NCBI RefSeq assembly: GCF_001718795.1 | Contig: NZ_CP013438.1 | Span: forward strand, 1,736,001-1,800,000 | Reading direction: 5' to 3' | From: Burkholderia latens | Lineage (GTDB): Bacteria > Pseudomonadota > Gammaproteobacteria > Burkholderiales > Burkholderiaceae | Length of the DNA: 64,000 bases | Shown here: one piece after another, positions 19,001 through 29,606 of the stretch | Numbering within the stretch: position 1 is the stretch's first letter | Layout: every line of letters begins with the position of its first letter | Position numbers and translations under genes: made by a program | Notes under the pieces: model-generated | What the model saw: the letters and a program-made list of their open reading frames with translations, nothing else | The model's database searches: none | Told to the model about the DNA's origin: nothing

Positions 19001-19184
19001 ATGACGCGGAACATCTACGACGATCCCGCTTTCTTCGCAGGCTACAGCCGCCTGAACCGCTCGGTGCTTCACGCTCATGCATCTGAACGAATGGGTGCCG
19101 ACACCGGAACAGCTCGCCGCGATGCCCGCCTTCGAAGAAGAACGCGAGCGGCCGATGATGGCGATTGCGGCCGCGCGGCGTTAG
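19001..19184 (+). pseudogene. SAM-dependent methyltransferase remnant with large internal deletion
   Basis: Starts like a full-length methyltransferase (MTRNIYDDPAFFAGYSRLNR) and, in a shifted frame from about 19070, ends like one (LMHLNEWVPTPEQLAAMP, then MMAIAAARR and TAG at 19182-19184). The whole SAM-binding core of roughly 190 residues is missing between the two halves. The join near 19060-19070 marks the deletion. It follows directly on the broken HD-domain gene, so the locus as a whole is decaying. Confidence 0.75.
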
Positions 19185-19195
19185 CGTCGCACGCG

Positions 19196-20734
19196 TCACT
19201 CACACACCGTCGCCCTGCGCCTCGCCGGCGCGAACGCCACCGCGCTCGCGGTCGCGAGCATGGTCGCGCCGGCCGCGCCGTACATCATCACCCACCCGAA
19301 GCCGTGCACGAGCGCCGCGTGCAGCGCCGCGCCAGCCGGGTCGGCCCGAGCGAGCGCCGGTGCGATCGCATGCAGTCCGTCGGTGCGGCCCGACGCGATC
19401 TGCTGCGCCAGCATGTGCAGCGTCCCGGCATCGATCGCGCCCGCCATCCCGGCCTTCAGGCTCGCGACGATCCCGGCCACCAGCACGAAGCCCATCGTCG
19501 CGATGTTCAGCGCGAGCGAGATCATCCGCGCGCTCATGTCGATGCCTGACGCCATCCCGGCCCGCGAAGCCGGCACCGCGCCCGTCGTCGTGTTGGTGAC
19601 CGGCGTATTCGTGAGTCCGAGCCCGATCCCGGCGATCACGCAGCCGGGCAGCATCGTGACCCAGCTCGCGTGGTCGACGCCGCTGCCGATACGCATCAGC
19701 ACGAAGCCGGCCGCGATCGTGAACAGCCCGCCGGGTATCACGACGCCGGGCCCGTAACGCAATGCGAGCCGTTCGCCGAACGGCGGCGCGGCGAGCGTCG
19801 GCAACGTGTACGCGAGCAACGCGAGGCCAGCCGTCACGCTGTCGTAGCCGAGCGCGACCTGGAACCAGATCGGCAAGTAGATCATGAACGGCCAGAAACT
19901 GAAGTTCATCCCCATCGAGCCGAAGATTGCGCCGGTGAACGCGCGGATCCGGAACACGGAGAAGTCGAACATCGGCCGCGCGCTCATGCGTTCCGCGACG
20001 AAGAACGCGAATAGCGCGAGCACGGTCGCACCCAGCACGCCGAGCCCGGCTGCGCTCGCGAGCCCGAGCTCCGCGCTTTGGGTGATGTAGAACGCGAGGC
20101 CGAGCACCGCGAGCGACAGCGTGACGATACCGGCCACGTCGAGCGTGCCCGCATGCGGGTCGCGAGATTCCTGCACGGCACCGCGGATCAGCACGAGCGC
20201 GACGGCTGCGAGCGGCGCGTGAACGAGGAACACCCACGGCCAGCTCGCGAGCGCGACGATCGCGCCGCCGACGATCGGCCCGAAGCCGAGGCCGATGCCG
20301 AACACGATCCCCCAAGTTCCGAATGCTCGGCCGCGCTCGCGACCTTCGCGGAACTGATGCGACAGCACCGCGATCTGGCAGATCAGCATCGCGCCGCCAC
20401 TCGCGCCTTGCAGCAGGCGCCCCGCGACCAGCACCGGCACGTTCGGTGCGAGCCCGCACAACAGCGACGTCGCGGCGAACAGCCCGGTGCCGATCACGTA
20501 CACGCGCTTGCGGCCGAAACGATCCGCGAGCGTGCCGGCCGCCATCAGCACCGTCGTGCAGGCGATCGTGTACGCGTTCATGATCCACTGCATGCCGTTG
20601 AAGTCGCCATGCAGTACGTGTTCGAGCGTCGGCAGGATCACCGGCACGCTCGAGATTTCAAGGCCGAACATCAGCGACGTGAGACAGACGGCCGCGAGCG
20701 CGACCGCGTTCCTGCGGGAATCGGATAGCGTCAT
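19196..20734 (-). CDS. MFS drug exporter, DHA2 (14-TM, EmrB-like) family
   Basis: A 512-residue inner-membrane transporter with about 14 hydrophobic helices. It has MFS motif A (GTLADRFGRKRVYVIG) and the DHA2 motif C-like segment (GIGLGFGPIVGGAIV). Start at 20734 (MTLSDSRRN); the longer upstream frame has no ribosome site. It is transcribed divergently from a LysR regulator 186 bases away, the common layout for a regulated efflux pump. Substrate is unknown; toxic aromatic compounds or antibiotics are plausible. Confidence 0.9.
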   Translation of the reverse strand: MTLSDSRRNAVALAAVCLTSLMFGLEISSVPVILPTLEHVLHGDFNGMQWIMNAYTIACTTVLMAAGTLADRFGRKRVYVIGTGLFAATSLLCGLAPNVPVLVAGRLLQGASGGAMLICQIAVLSHQFREGRERGRAFGTWGIVFGIGLGFGPIVGGAIVALASWPWVFLVHAPLAAVALVLIRGAVQESRDPHAGTLDVAGIVTLSLAVLGLAFYITQSAELGLASAAGLGVLGATVLALFAFFVAERMSARPMFDFSVFRIRAFTGAIFGSMGMNFSFWPFMIYLPIWFQVALGYDSVTAGLALLAYTLPTLAAPPFGERLALRYGPGVVIPGGLFTIAAGFVLMRIGSGVDHASWVTMLPGCVIAGIGLGLTNTPVTNTTTGAVPASRAGMASGIDMSARMISLALNIATMGFVLVAGIVASLKAGMAGAIDAGTLHMLAQQIASGRTDGLHAIAPALARADPAGAALHAALVHGFGWVMMYGAAGATMLATASAVAFAPARRRATVCE

Positions 20735-20920
20735 GCGTTTTGCGCGGCGGCCCGCAACGGCCGTGCGCCTCCAGGTAGAAGGAAGTCGCCGCGGGCGGCC
20801 GGCCTGAAGGCCGGCGACGCGCTGGGCGGGAATCGGTACTATAGTGAGAATTCCGATCCCCATTGACGCGTCCGCATCCCGGAACTGGGGAATCACAGGA
20901 CGCAATCAACGCAACCCGCT
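20735..20920. promoter_or_regulatory. Divergent promoter/operator region of the MFS and LysR genes
   Basis: Contains a TATAGT hexamer at 20840-20845 and an interrupted inverted repeat, GATCCCCA (20855-20862) with TGGGGAATC (20886-20894), just upstream of the LysR start. Such dyads are where a LysR regulator of this layout would bind. The assignment is inferred from position. Confidence 0.45.
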
Positions 20921-21856
20921 ATGACCGACAGACTCGACGGCGTGACGACCTTCGTCCAGGTAGTGGAATCCGGCAGTTTCGCGCTGGCCGCGGAGCGGCT
21001 CGACATGACGCGCTCGGCGGTCGGCAAGGCAATCGCGCGGCTCGAGAAGCGGCTGGGCGCGCGGCTGCTGCAGCGCACGACCCGCAGCCAGAGCCTGACC
21101 GACGACGGCCAGGCGTACTACGACCGGTGCGTGCGCGCGCTGGCGGAACTGGAAGCCGCCGAAGCCGATCTCGATTGCGGCCGCAACGAAGCGCGCGGCA
21201 AGCTGCGGCTGAGCGTGCCGCTCGCGTTCGGGCATCACTGCGTGACGCCGATCGTGCTCGATCTCGCACGCACCTACCCGCATCTTCGGATCGACGTATC
21301 AATCACCGACCGGTTTGTCGACCTCGTCGAGGAAGGCATCGATCTCGCGGTGCGGATCGGCCCGCTCGCGGACAGCACGAGCCTCGCGGTGCGGCGACTC
21401 GGCACGCAGTACGGGAGCCTCGGCGCGGCGCCGTCGTATCTCGCGCGCTACGGCATGCCGCAATCGCTCGACGATCTGCGCAACCATCGCACGGTCGCGT
21501 ATTCGCGCTCGGGCGTCGTGCAGCCGTGGTATCTGCGTGCGCCGGACGGCTCGTCCGTGCACATCGACATGCCGCACCAGCTGAGCTTCGACGACGTGCA
21601 GGCGATCGCCGCGGCCGGCGCTTCGGGGTTCGGCATCGCATGGCTGCCAAGCTGGCTGCTCGATCAGTACGTGAAGCGCGGCGAGATGGTCGTCGTGCTC
21701 GATCGCTGCTTCGTTTGCGAAGGCGACATTCACGCGATCTGGCCGAAAACGCGCTACCTGCCGCGCAAAACGCGCTGCGTGATCGACGCGCTGGTGCAGG
21801 CGGTGCCGCCGATGATCGAGCGCCCGGAGCCCGCCAACCTCAAGAAGGCGGGTTGA
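20921..21856 (+). CDS. LysR-family regulator, CrgA/AaeR-like
   Basis: A 311-residue regulator with an N-terminal winged HTH (FVQVVESGSFALAAERLDMT, then KAIARLEKRLGARLLQRTTR) and a periplasmic-binding-protein-like effector domain (SITDRFVDLVEEGIDLAVRI, typical of the CrgA subgroup). It is divergent from the DHA2 exporter and likely controls it and itself. Confidence 0.9.
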   Translation: MTDRLDGVTTFVQVVESGSFALAAERLDMTRSAVGKAIARLEKRLGARLLQRTTRSQSLTDDGQAYYDRCVRALAELEAAEADLDCGRNEARGKLRLSVPLAFGHHCVTPIVLDLARTYPHLRIDVSITDRFVDLVEEGIDLAVRIGPLADSTSLAVRRLGTQYGSLGAAPSYLARYGMPQSLDDLRNHRTVAYSRSGVVQPWYLRAPDGSSVHIDMPHQLSFDDVQAIAAAGASGFGIAWLPSWLLDQYVKRGEMVVVLDRCFVCEGDIHAIWPKTRYLPRKTRCVIDALVQAVPPMIERPEPANLKKAG

Positions 21857-21898
21857 AGCCGACGCGCCGCACGGGCGCGTCGAACCCTCACACGGGGA

Positions 21899-23038
21899 TC
21901 ACGCCGCGCCGAGATCGGCGAGCGGATGCGCGAACAGCTTCCACGGCGACGTCAGGAAATGCCGCACGCGTTCGGCGCGCACTTCGACGAGCGACGCGGG
22001 CGCCCAGCGCGGCTTGCGGTCCTTGTCGACGAGATGCGCACGCACGCCCTCGCAGAAGTCGCCCTCCTCGATCGCACGCGCGACGATGCCGAGCTCCATC
22101 CGGAACGACTCCGCGAGCGTCATCTGGCGGCCGCGCAGCAACGCTTCGCGCGTCACGCTCAGCATCGTCGGCGAATGGCCGGTGAGCGCGTCGAGCGTCG
22201 CCTGCAGCCATTGGCGATGTTCGCGCGGCAGTTCGTCGCGCGCGAGATCGTGCTTCAGCGTCGCGACGATCCGCTCGATGGTCGAGCGCTTGTCGAAGTG
22301 ACGGACGATCCACGCCATCTGGCTGTCGAGCGCCGCATGCGGCACGACGTTGCACGGCGGCTCGAACACCTTGCGCAGCGCCGCCAGCACGTCGCCGTCC
22401 CATTTGACGCGCTCGATGCGCGTCTCGAACGTGTCGAGCCACGACGACGGCACGCACAGATCCGCAAGCTTCGCGCTCAGCGCATCGGCGCCGGACAGCA
22501 TCGCGCCCGTCAGCCCGACGTACAACTCGAGTTCGACCGGCATGCGCGACAGGAAATGCGTCGCGCCGACGTCGGGCACGAGACCGATGCGCGTCTCCGG
22601 CATGGCAATCTTGCTGCGCTCGGTCGCGACGCGCAGCGCCGCGCCTTGCGCAAGACCCATTCCGCCGCCCATCGTCACGCCGTCCATCAGCGCGACGACG
22701 GGCTTCGTAAACGTATGGATCGCATGGTCGAGCCGATATTCGTCGACGAAGAACGGCAGCCACGTCTCACGCTGCGCGACCATCTTGTAGAGCGCGCGCA
22801 CGTCGCCGCCCGCGCAGAAGCCCTTCTCGCCCGCACCGCGCAGCACGACCGCGACGATTTGTTCGTCGTGCCGGCACCGCTCGACGAGCATGGCCAGCTC
22901 ACCGATCATCGGATACGACAACGCGTTCAGCGCGGTCGGCCGGTTCAGCGTGATGATCGCGACGCGATTGACCACGCGGAACAGCACCTCCGGTGCCGGC
23001 TGCGCGAAGCCGGGTTGAGTCGTGACCGGCGTGCTCAT
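21899..23038 (-). CDS. 3-hydroxyisobutyryl-CoA hydrolase
   Basis: A 379-residue crotonase-fold enzyme. GEKGFCAGGDVRALY and MDGVTMGGGMGLAQGAALRV form the CoA oxyanion site; PETRIGLVPDVGATHFLSRM and the long ECH_2-type C-terminal half (RMELGIVARAIEEGDFCEGV) identify the hydrolase branch. It frees 3-hydroxyisobutyrate from its CoA ester in valine breakdown, supplying MmsB. It is the last gene of the operon and its start overlaps the preceding stop as ATGA (23035-23038). Confidence 0.92.
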   Translation of the reverse strand: MSTPVTTQPGFAQPAPEVLFRVVNRVAIITLNRPTALNALSYPMIGELAMLVERCRHDEQIVAVVLRGAGEKGFCAGGDVRALYKMVAQRETWLPFFVDEYRLDHAIHTFTKPVVALMDGVTMGGGMGLAQGAALRVATERSKIAMPETRIGLVPDVGATHFLSRMPVELELYVGLTGAMLSGADALSAKLADLCVPSSWLDTFETRIERVKWDGDVLAALRKVFEPPCNVVPHAALDSQMAWIVRHFDKRSTIERIVATLKHDLARDELPREHRQWLQATLDALTGHSPTMLSVTREALLRGRQMTLAESFRMELGIVARAIEEGDFCEGVRAHLVDKDRKPRWAPASLVEVRAERVRHFLTSPWKLFAHPLADLGAA

Positions 23039-23826
23039 CGTTGCGGCTCCCCGTCGGCGTGCCATTGCGGCGCGCGTTTGCCGAGAAACGCGGCCACCCC
23101 TTCGCGCGGATCGCGCGTGTCGAACAGGTCGACGAAGCGCTCGCGCTCGACCGCCAGCGCCGCGCTGCGCGGCACGCCGCGGCGTGCGAGCCCGATCAGT
23201 TCCTTGCTGTACGCAACCGCATGCGGGCTCTGCCGCGCGACCTTGCGCGCGAGCGCCAGCGCCGCGTCGCGTGCGGCGCCGCTTTCGACTACGTCCTCGA
23301 CGAGGCCGATCCGCAGCGCGGTGGCCGCATCGACGCGCGTACCGGCGAGGATGATTTTCTTCGCCCAGCCTTCGCCGACGAGCCAGGGCAGCGTCTGCGT
23401 GCCGAGGCCGCAAGGCAGCAAGCCGACCGACGGCTCGGGCAGCGCCATTTGCGCGTGCGTCTCGGCGATCCGCAGATCGCAAGCGAGCGCGCATTCGAGG
23501 CCGCCGCCCATCGCATAGCCGTTGATCGCCGCGATCGTCACGACGCGCGCATCGTGCAGCGCCTCGAACGCCGCGCCGAAACGCGCGGCCATCGCGCGCG
23601 CAACCGCACGGTCGCCGTCGGCGAACGTGTTCAGGTCGGCGCCCGCGCTGAAGAACTTCGGGCCGTCGCCGGTGATCACCAGCGCGCGCACGCGCGGGTC
23701 CGCATTCAGTTCGGCGACGGTTGCCTGCAGTTGCTGCAGCCCGTCGGCGGTAAAGGCGTTCGCGGGCGGACGCTTGAGCGTCGCGCACGCGATCGCGCCG
23801 TCGTCGACGTAGTCCAGTTCGATCAT
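23035..23826 (-). CDS. Enoyl-CoA hydratase (valine pathway)
   Basis: A 263-residue crotonase: KFFSAGADLNTFADGD and NGYAMGGGLECALACDLRIA form the oxyanion hole, and ALPEPSVGLLPCGLGTQTL contains the usual catalytic Glu position. It would hydrate methacrylyl-CoA to 3-hydroxyisobutyryl-CoA between the dehydrogenase and the hydrolase of the same operon. The ATG at 23826 shares a base with the mmsB stop (TGATG); a GTG three bases earlier is possible. Confidence 0.9.
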   Translation of the reverse strand: MIELDYVDDGAIACATLKRPPANAFTADGLQQLQATVAELNADPRVRALVITGDGPKFFSAGADLNTFADGDRAVARAMAARFGAAFEALHDARVVTIAAINGYAMGGGLECALACDLRIAETHAQMALPEPSVGLLPCGLGTQTLPWLVGEGWAKKIILAGTRVDAATALRIGLVEDVVESGAARDAALALARKVARQSPHAVAYSKELIGLARRGVPRSAALAVERERFVDLFDTRDPREGVAAFLGKRAPQWHADGEPQR

Positions 23827-24725
23827 CACGCGTCCTTCTTCGTGGCCGGTTGGTACAGGCGTATCACCGCCGAGAAATCGAGCTGCCCGTCGCCGCGGCT
23901 GCTCATGGTCTGGTACAGCTGCTGCGCGAGCGCGCCGAGATAGACGGGCTGGCGCGCCTGCTTCGCCGCATCGTTCGCGAGACCGAGATCCTTCAGCATC
24001 AGGTCGGTGCCGAAGCCGCCGCTGTAACCGCGCGACGACGGCGCGGTGTCGATCACGCCCGGATACGGGTTGTAGGTGTCGGAACTCCAGCAGCGGCCCG
24101 TCGACGTGTTGACGATGCCGGCAAGCACCTTCGGGTCGATGCCGAGCGCGACGCCGAGCGACATCGCTTCCGACACGGCCGCCATCGAAATGCCGAGCAC
24201 GAGGTTGTTGCAGACCTTCGCGACCTGCCCCATCCCCGTCGCGCCACAGTGGACGATGTTCTTGCCCATCCCTGCGAGCACGGGCTTCACGCGCTCGAAA
24301 TCCGCATCGCTGCCGCCGACCATGAACGTCAGCGTGCCGGCAGCGGCGCCGCCCGTGCCGCCCGACACCGGCGCATCGACGAACGCGCCGCCGTGCTCGC
24401 GCACGAGCGCGCCGAACGCCTGCGCGCTCGCCGGGTCGATCGTGCTCGAATCGATGACGGTTGCGCCCGCGCCGAGGCCGGCCAGCACGCCGTTCTCGCC
24501 GGCGAGCACCGAGCGCACGTGCGGCGCGGCCGGCAGCATCGTGATCACGAACGCCGCGCCCGTCGCCGCGTCGCGCGGCGACGCAGCCACCTGCGCGCCG
24601 GCGTCCTGCAGCGCGCGCAATGCATCGGCGCTCAGGTCGAACGCATGCACGTCATGGCCGGCCTTCAGCAGGTTCAGCGCCATCGGCGCACCCATGTGGC
24701 CCAACCCGATAAATCCGATTTTCAT
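23826..24725 (-). CDS. mmsB: 3-hydroxyisobutyrate dehydrogenase
   Basis: A 299-residue beta-hydroxyacid dehydrogenase: Rossmann motif GFIGLGHMGAPMALNLLKAG at the N-terminus, substrate loop DAPVSGGTGGAAAGTLTFM, and the catalytic lysine in GQVAKVCNNLVLGISM. It oxidises 3-hydroxyisobutyrate to methylmalonate semialdehyde with NAD. It lies 18 bases after mmsA, the usual mmsAB order. Confidence 0.95.
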   Translation of the reverse strand: MKIGFIGLGHMGAPMALNLLKAGHDVHAFDLSADALRALQDAGAQVAASPRDAATGAAFVITMLPAAPHVRSVLAGENGVLAGLGAGATVIDSSTIDPASAQAFGALVREHGGAFVDAPVSGGTGGAAAGTLTFMVGGSDADFERVKPVLAGMGKNIVHCGATGMGQVAKVCNNLVLGISMAAVSEAMSLGVALGIDPKVLAGIVNTSTGRCWSSDTYNPYPGVIDTAPSSRGYSGGFGTDLMLKDLGLANDAAKQARQPVYLGALAQQLYQTMSSRGDGQLDFSAVIRLYQPATKKDA

Positions 24726-24743
24726 GTTCGTCTCCTGCGCGGC

Positions 24744-26273
24744 TCAATGCAGCCGGATCGTCGTGTTCACCGGCGCGGCCGTGGTGTCGTCGTCGAACCA
24801 GCGTGCGGTCACCGTCTTCGTCTGCGTATAGAACTGCACGACCTGCTTGCCGTACGGGCCGAGATCGCCGAGCTTCGAGCCGCGCGAACCGGTGAAGCTG
24901 AAGAACGGCACCGGCACCGGAATCGGGATGTTGATGCCGACCTGGCCGACGTCGATCTCGCTCTGGAACTTGCGCGCGGCCGCGCCGCTCTGCGTGAAGA
25001 TGCCCACGCCGTTGCCCATCGGATTCGCATTGACCAGCGCGATCGCGTCGTCGAGCGTGTCGACTTCCATCACGACCAGCACCGGCCCGAAGATTTCGTG
25101 CGTGTAGACGGTCATCTCGGGCGTCACGCCGGAGAAAATCGTCGGCCCGATGAAGTTGCCTTCCTCGTAACCGGCGACCTTCACGTCGCGGCCGTCGAGT
25201 TCGAGCTTGGCGCCTTCCTTCACGCCGGCTTCGATCAACGACAGGATGCGCGCCTTCGCACCGCGCGACACGACCGGCCCGACGTCCGTGCCCGGTTCCG
25301 AGCCGGCGTTGACCTTGAGCGTCTTCGCTTTTGCGACGATGTCGGGCAGCCAGTCGCGCGCGCTGCCCACCAGCACCGCAACGGACGTCGCCATGCAGCG
25401 CTGGCCGGCCGCGCCGAAGCCCGCGCCGACGAGCGCGTTGATCGACTGCTCGCGGTTCGCGTCAGGCAGCACCACCGCGTGATTCTTCGCGCCCATCATC
25501 GACTGCACGCGCTTGCCGTGCTGGCTGCCGAGGTTGTACACGTGCGTGCCGACGGCCGTCGAGCCGACGAACGAGATCGCCTTCACGAGCGGATGCGTGC
25601 AGATCGCGTCGACGACTTCCTTGCCGCCGTGCACGACGTTCAGCACGCCCTTCGGCACACCGGCTTCGATCGCGAGTTCGACGAGTTCCATCGTCGACAG
25701 CGGGTCCTGCTCCGACGGTTTCAGCACGAACGTGTTGCCGCACACGATCGCCATCGGGAACATCCACAGCGGAATCATTGCGGGGAAGTTGAACGGCGTA
25801 ATGCCCGCGCACACGCCGAGCGGCTGGCGCAGCGTATACGTGTCGACGCCGCCCGCGACGTTCTCCGCGAATTCGCCAAGCTGCAGCGTGCCGATCGAAC
25901 ACGCGTGCTCGACCACTTCCAGACCGCGGAAGATGTCGCCTTCGGCGTCGGGAATCGTCTTGCCCTGCTCGGCCGTCAGCGTCTTCGCGATCCGCTGCTG
26001 GTTCGCGCGCACGAGATCCTGGAACTTCAGCATGATGCGCATGCGAGCGGAAATCGGCGTGTTCTTCCACGTCGCATACGCGGTGTGCGCGGCCTGCACG
26101 GCCGCGTCGACTTCCGCGACGGTTGCGAAAGGCACGCGTGCAAGCACCTGCTGCGTTGCCGGGTTGACGATGTCGCGCCACTCGCTCGTGGTCGACTCGA
26201 CGAAGGCGCCGTCGATCAGCAGCTTGACCGTCGGCACGTGTTGCCCCGAACGGGGCGTCGGATTCGCGTTCAT
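24744..26273 (-). CDS. mmsA: Methylmalonate-semialdehyde dehydrogenase (acylating)
   Basis: A 509-residue aldehyde dehydrogenase of the CoA-acylating MMSDH type: [19 protein letters not shown], the nucleotide loop [17 protein letters not shown], catalytic Cys near residue 291 in [17 protein letters not shown], and [20 protein letters not shown]. It converts methylmalonate semialdehyde to propionyl-CoA, completing valine catabolism. Placed 118 bases downstream of the acyl-CoA synthetase gene in the same direction. Confidence 0.95.
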   Translation of the reverse strand: MNANPTPRSGQHVPTVKLLIDGAFVESTTSEWRDIVNPATQQVLARVPFATVAEVDAAVQAAHTAYATWKNTPISARMRIMLKFQDLVRANQQRIAKTLTAEQGKTIPDAEGDIFRGLEVVEHACSIGTLQLGEFAENVAGGVDTYTLRQPLGVCAGITPFNFPAMIPLWMFPMAIVCGNTFVLKPSEQDPLSTMELVELAIEAGVPKGVLNVVHGGKEVVDAICTHPLVKAISFVGSTAVGTHVYNLGSQHGKRVQSMMGAKNHAVVLPDANREQSINALVGAGFGAAGQRCMATSVAVLVGSARDWLPDIVAKAKTLKVNAGSEPGTDVGPVVSRGAKARILSLIEAGVKEGAKLELDGRDVKVAGYEEGNFIGPTIFSGVTPEMTVYTHEIFGPVLVVMEVDTLDDAIALVNANPMGNGVGIFTQSGAAARKFQSEIDVGQVGINIPIPVPVPFFSFTGSRGSKLGDLGPYGKQVVQFYTQTKTVTARWFDDDTTAAPVNTTIRLH

Positions 26274-26391
26274 CAGTGCGCTCTCCTTGGAGTGGGCCGC
26301 GTGGCGTCATGCGACGCGCGGCGGGTTCGGTTCGGTGAGGCCGGGGCTGCGCGCGTAAAAACCGAGTGCGCGGCCCGCAGCCGGTCGTTTC

Positions 26392-28098
26392 TTATTTCAG
26401 CTCGTTTGCGAAGTCTTCTTCCCAGTATTCGCCGGGCATCCGCGTCGTTGCATCTTCGCCGCGCTCGATTTCGCGGCGGCGCAGTTCGACGCGGCGAATT
26501 TTTCCGGAGATGGTTTTCGGCAGCTCCGCGAACTGCAAGCGGCGGATCCGCTTGTACGGCGCGAGCTTCTCGCGCGAGAAGCGGAAGATTTCCAGCGCGA
26601 GCGCGGGGCTTTCGTCATAGCCCTGGCGCAGCGTGACGAACGTCTTCGGCACCGACAGCCGCACCGGGTCCGGACTCGGCACGACGGCCGCTTCAGCGAT
26701 CGCCGGATGCTCGATCAGCACACTTTCCAGTTCGAACGGGCTCAGCCGGTAGTCGGACGACTTGAACACGTCGTCCGCGCGGCCGATGTACACGTAGTAG
26801 CCGTCTTCGCCGCGCATCGCGATGTCGGACGTGCGGTAATGGCCGTCGCGCATCGCATGGGCCGTTGCGTCGGGGTTGTTCGCATAGCCGTTCATCAGCC
26901 CGACCGGTCGCGCGGCGCCATCGCCGAGCGGCAGCGCGACCTCCCCTTCGCTGACCGGCGCGCCGTCCGGATCGAGCAGCGCGATCCGGTAGCCGGGCAG
27001 CGGGCGGCCCATCGAGCCCGCGACGACGGCCTGCCCCGGCGAATTGCCGATCAGGCAGGTCGTCTCGGTCTGGCCATAGCCGTCGCGAATCGTGATGCCC
27101 CACGCCTTCTTCACGCGCTCGATGATCTCGGGATTCAGCGGCTCGCCCGCGCCGACGATCTCGCGCAGCTTCACGTCGAACGACGCGAGCGGCTGCTGCA
27201 CGAGCATGCGCCACACGGTCGGCGGCGCGCACAACGTGGTGACCCGGTAGTCGACGAGCGCATCGAGCACGACCTTCGGGTCGAAGCGCGCGTAGTTGAA
27301 CGCGAACACGCACGCCTGCGCATTCCACGGCGCGAAGAAGCAGCTCCACGCATGCTTGGCCCAACCGGGCGAGCTGATGTTCCAGTGAATGTCGCCGGGC
27401 TGCAGCCCGATCCAGTACATCGTCGACAAGTGGCCTACCGGATACGTGCGGTGCGTATGCTCGACGAGCTTCGGCTTCGAGGTCGTGCCCGACGTGAAAT
27501 ACAGCAGCATCGGATCGTTCGCGTGCGTGACTGCATCCGGCTCGAACGCGGCGCTCGCCGCGTAGCCGTCGTTCATCGCGAGCCAGCCTTCGCGCGGCGC
27601 GCCCGCGACGATCTTCTGCTTGAGGCCGAGGCCGGCCTGCTCGAACTTCGCGGTTTCGTGCTCGTCGACGATCGCGTAGGTCGCGCCGCCGATCTGTACG
27701 CGATCGCGCACATCGTCGGCCGACAGCTGCGTGGTCGCGGGCAGCACGATCGCGCCGAGTTTCATCGCGGCGAGCATCGCGTCCCACAGTTCGACACGGT
27801 TCGGCAACATCAGCAGGATCCGGTCGCCGCGCACGACGCCGATGCCGCGCAGCCAGTTCGCGATCCGCGACGAGCGCTCGGACATCTGCGCGAACGAATA
27901 CGGCTCGCCCGTGCCCGTCGCCGCATCGACGATCCATAGCGCGGGCTGGTCGTTGCCGCGCGCCATCGGATCGAAGTAGTCGAGCGCCCAGTTGAACGCA
28001 TCGAGCACCGGCCACTCGAAATCGCGGTAAGCGGTGTCGTAGTCGGTGCGATGGCGCAGCAGGAAGTCGCGTGCGTCCAGGAATGCCTGTACCGTCAT
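26392..28098 (-). CDS. AMP-forming acyl-CoA synthetase
   Basis: A 568-residue adenylate-forming enzyme. The P-loop-like motif LLYFTSGTTSKPKLVEH (A3), RDGYGQTETTCLIG (A5) and GEDGYYVYIGRADDVFKSS with a C-terminal PKTISGKIRRVELRRRE lysine (A10) are all visible. It activates a carboxylic acid to its CoA ester. Within this operon isobutyrate or another short branched acid is the likely substrate, but sequence alone does not fix chain length. Start at 28098 has GGAGAC upstream. Confidence 0.9.
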   Translation of the reverse strand: MTVQAFLDARDFLLRHRTDYDTAYRDFEWPVLDAFNWALDYFDPMARGNDQPALWIVDAATGTGEPYSFAQMSERSSRIANWLRGIGVVRGDRILLMLPNRVELWDAMLAAMKLGAIVLPATTQLSADDVRDRVQIGGATYAIVDEHETAKFEQAGLGLKQKIVAGAPREGWLAMNDGYAASAAFEPDAVTHANDPMLLYFTSGTTSKPKLVEHTHRTYPVGHLSTMYWIGLQPGDIHWNISSPGWAKHAWSCFFAPWNAQACVFAFNYARFDPKVVLDALVDYRVTTLCAPPTVWRMLVQQPLASFDVKLREIVGAGEPLNPEIIERVKKAWGITIRDGYGQTETTCLIGNSPGQAVVAGSMGRPLPGYRIALLDPDGAPVSEGEVALPLGDGAARPVGLMNGYANNPDATAHAMRDGHYRTSDIAMRGEDGYYVYIGRADDVFKSSDYRLSPFELESVLIEHPAIAEAAVVPSPDPVRLSVPKTFVTLRQGYDESPALALEIFRFSREKLAPYKRIRRLQFAELPKTISGKIRRVELRRREIERGEDATTRMPGEYWEEDFANELK

Positions 28099-28224
28099 GT
28101 GTCGTCTCCGTCCAGTCTCCATGCCTAGCGGTCAACCGGCGCATGTGCTGCAGCACCTGCCCGGTTCCGTATTGCACGGCGCACGGTCACGTCGTTGCGT
28201 GCCGCGTTCGCCGCGCTGCCCTCG

Positions 28225-28275
28225 TGCCTGCGTTGGTTGCCTGCGTTGGTTGCCTGCGTTGCGGCCTGCGTTGTT
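28225..28275 (+). repeat. 13-bp tandem minisatellite
   Basis: Four consecutive copies of GCCTGCGTTGGTT or close variants (units start 28225, 28238, 28251, 28263; the third is one base shorter). They lie in the 237-base gap between the acyl-CoA dehydrogenase and acyl-CoA synthetase genes. Confidence 0.85.
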
Positions 28276-28335
28276 ACGTGCTTGTTCGATCGTTTTTGTT
28301 GCACTGCGCGACGCCGGATGCGAGCGCGCGGCGGC

Positions 28336-29606
<1,271 letters not shown>

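Noticed and set aside
23850..26636. A 928-residue open frame on the plus strand.
   Set aside because: It lies opposite mmsB and mmsA, is rich in Arg/His/Ala typical of antisense frames in GC-rich DNA, and has no recognisable domain.
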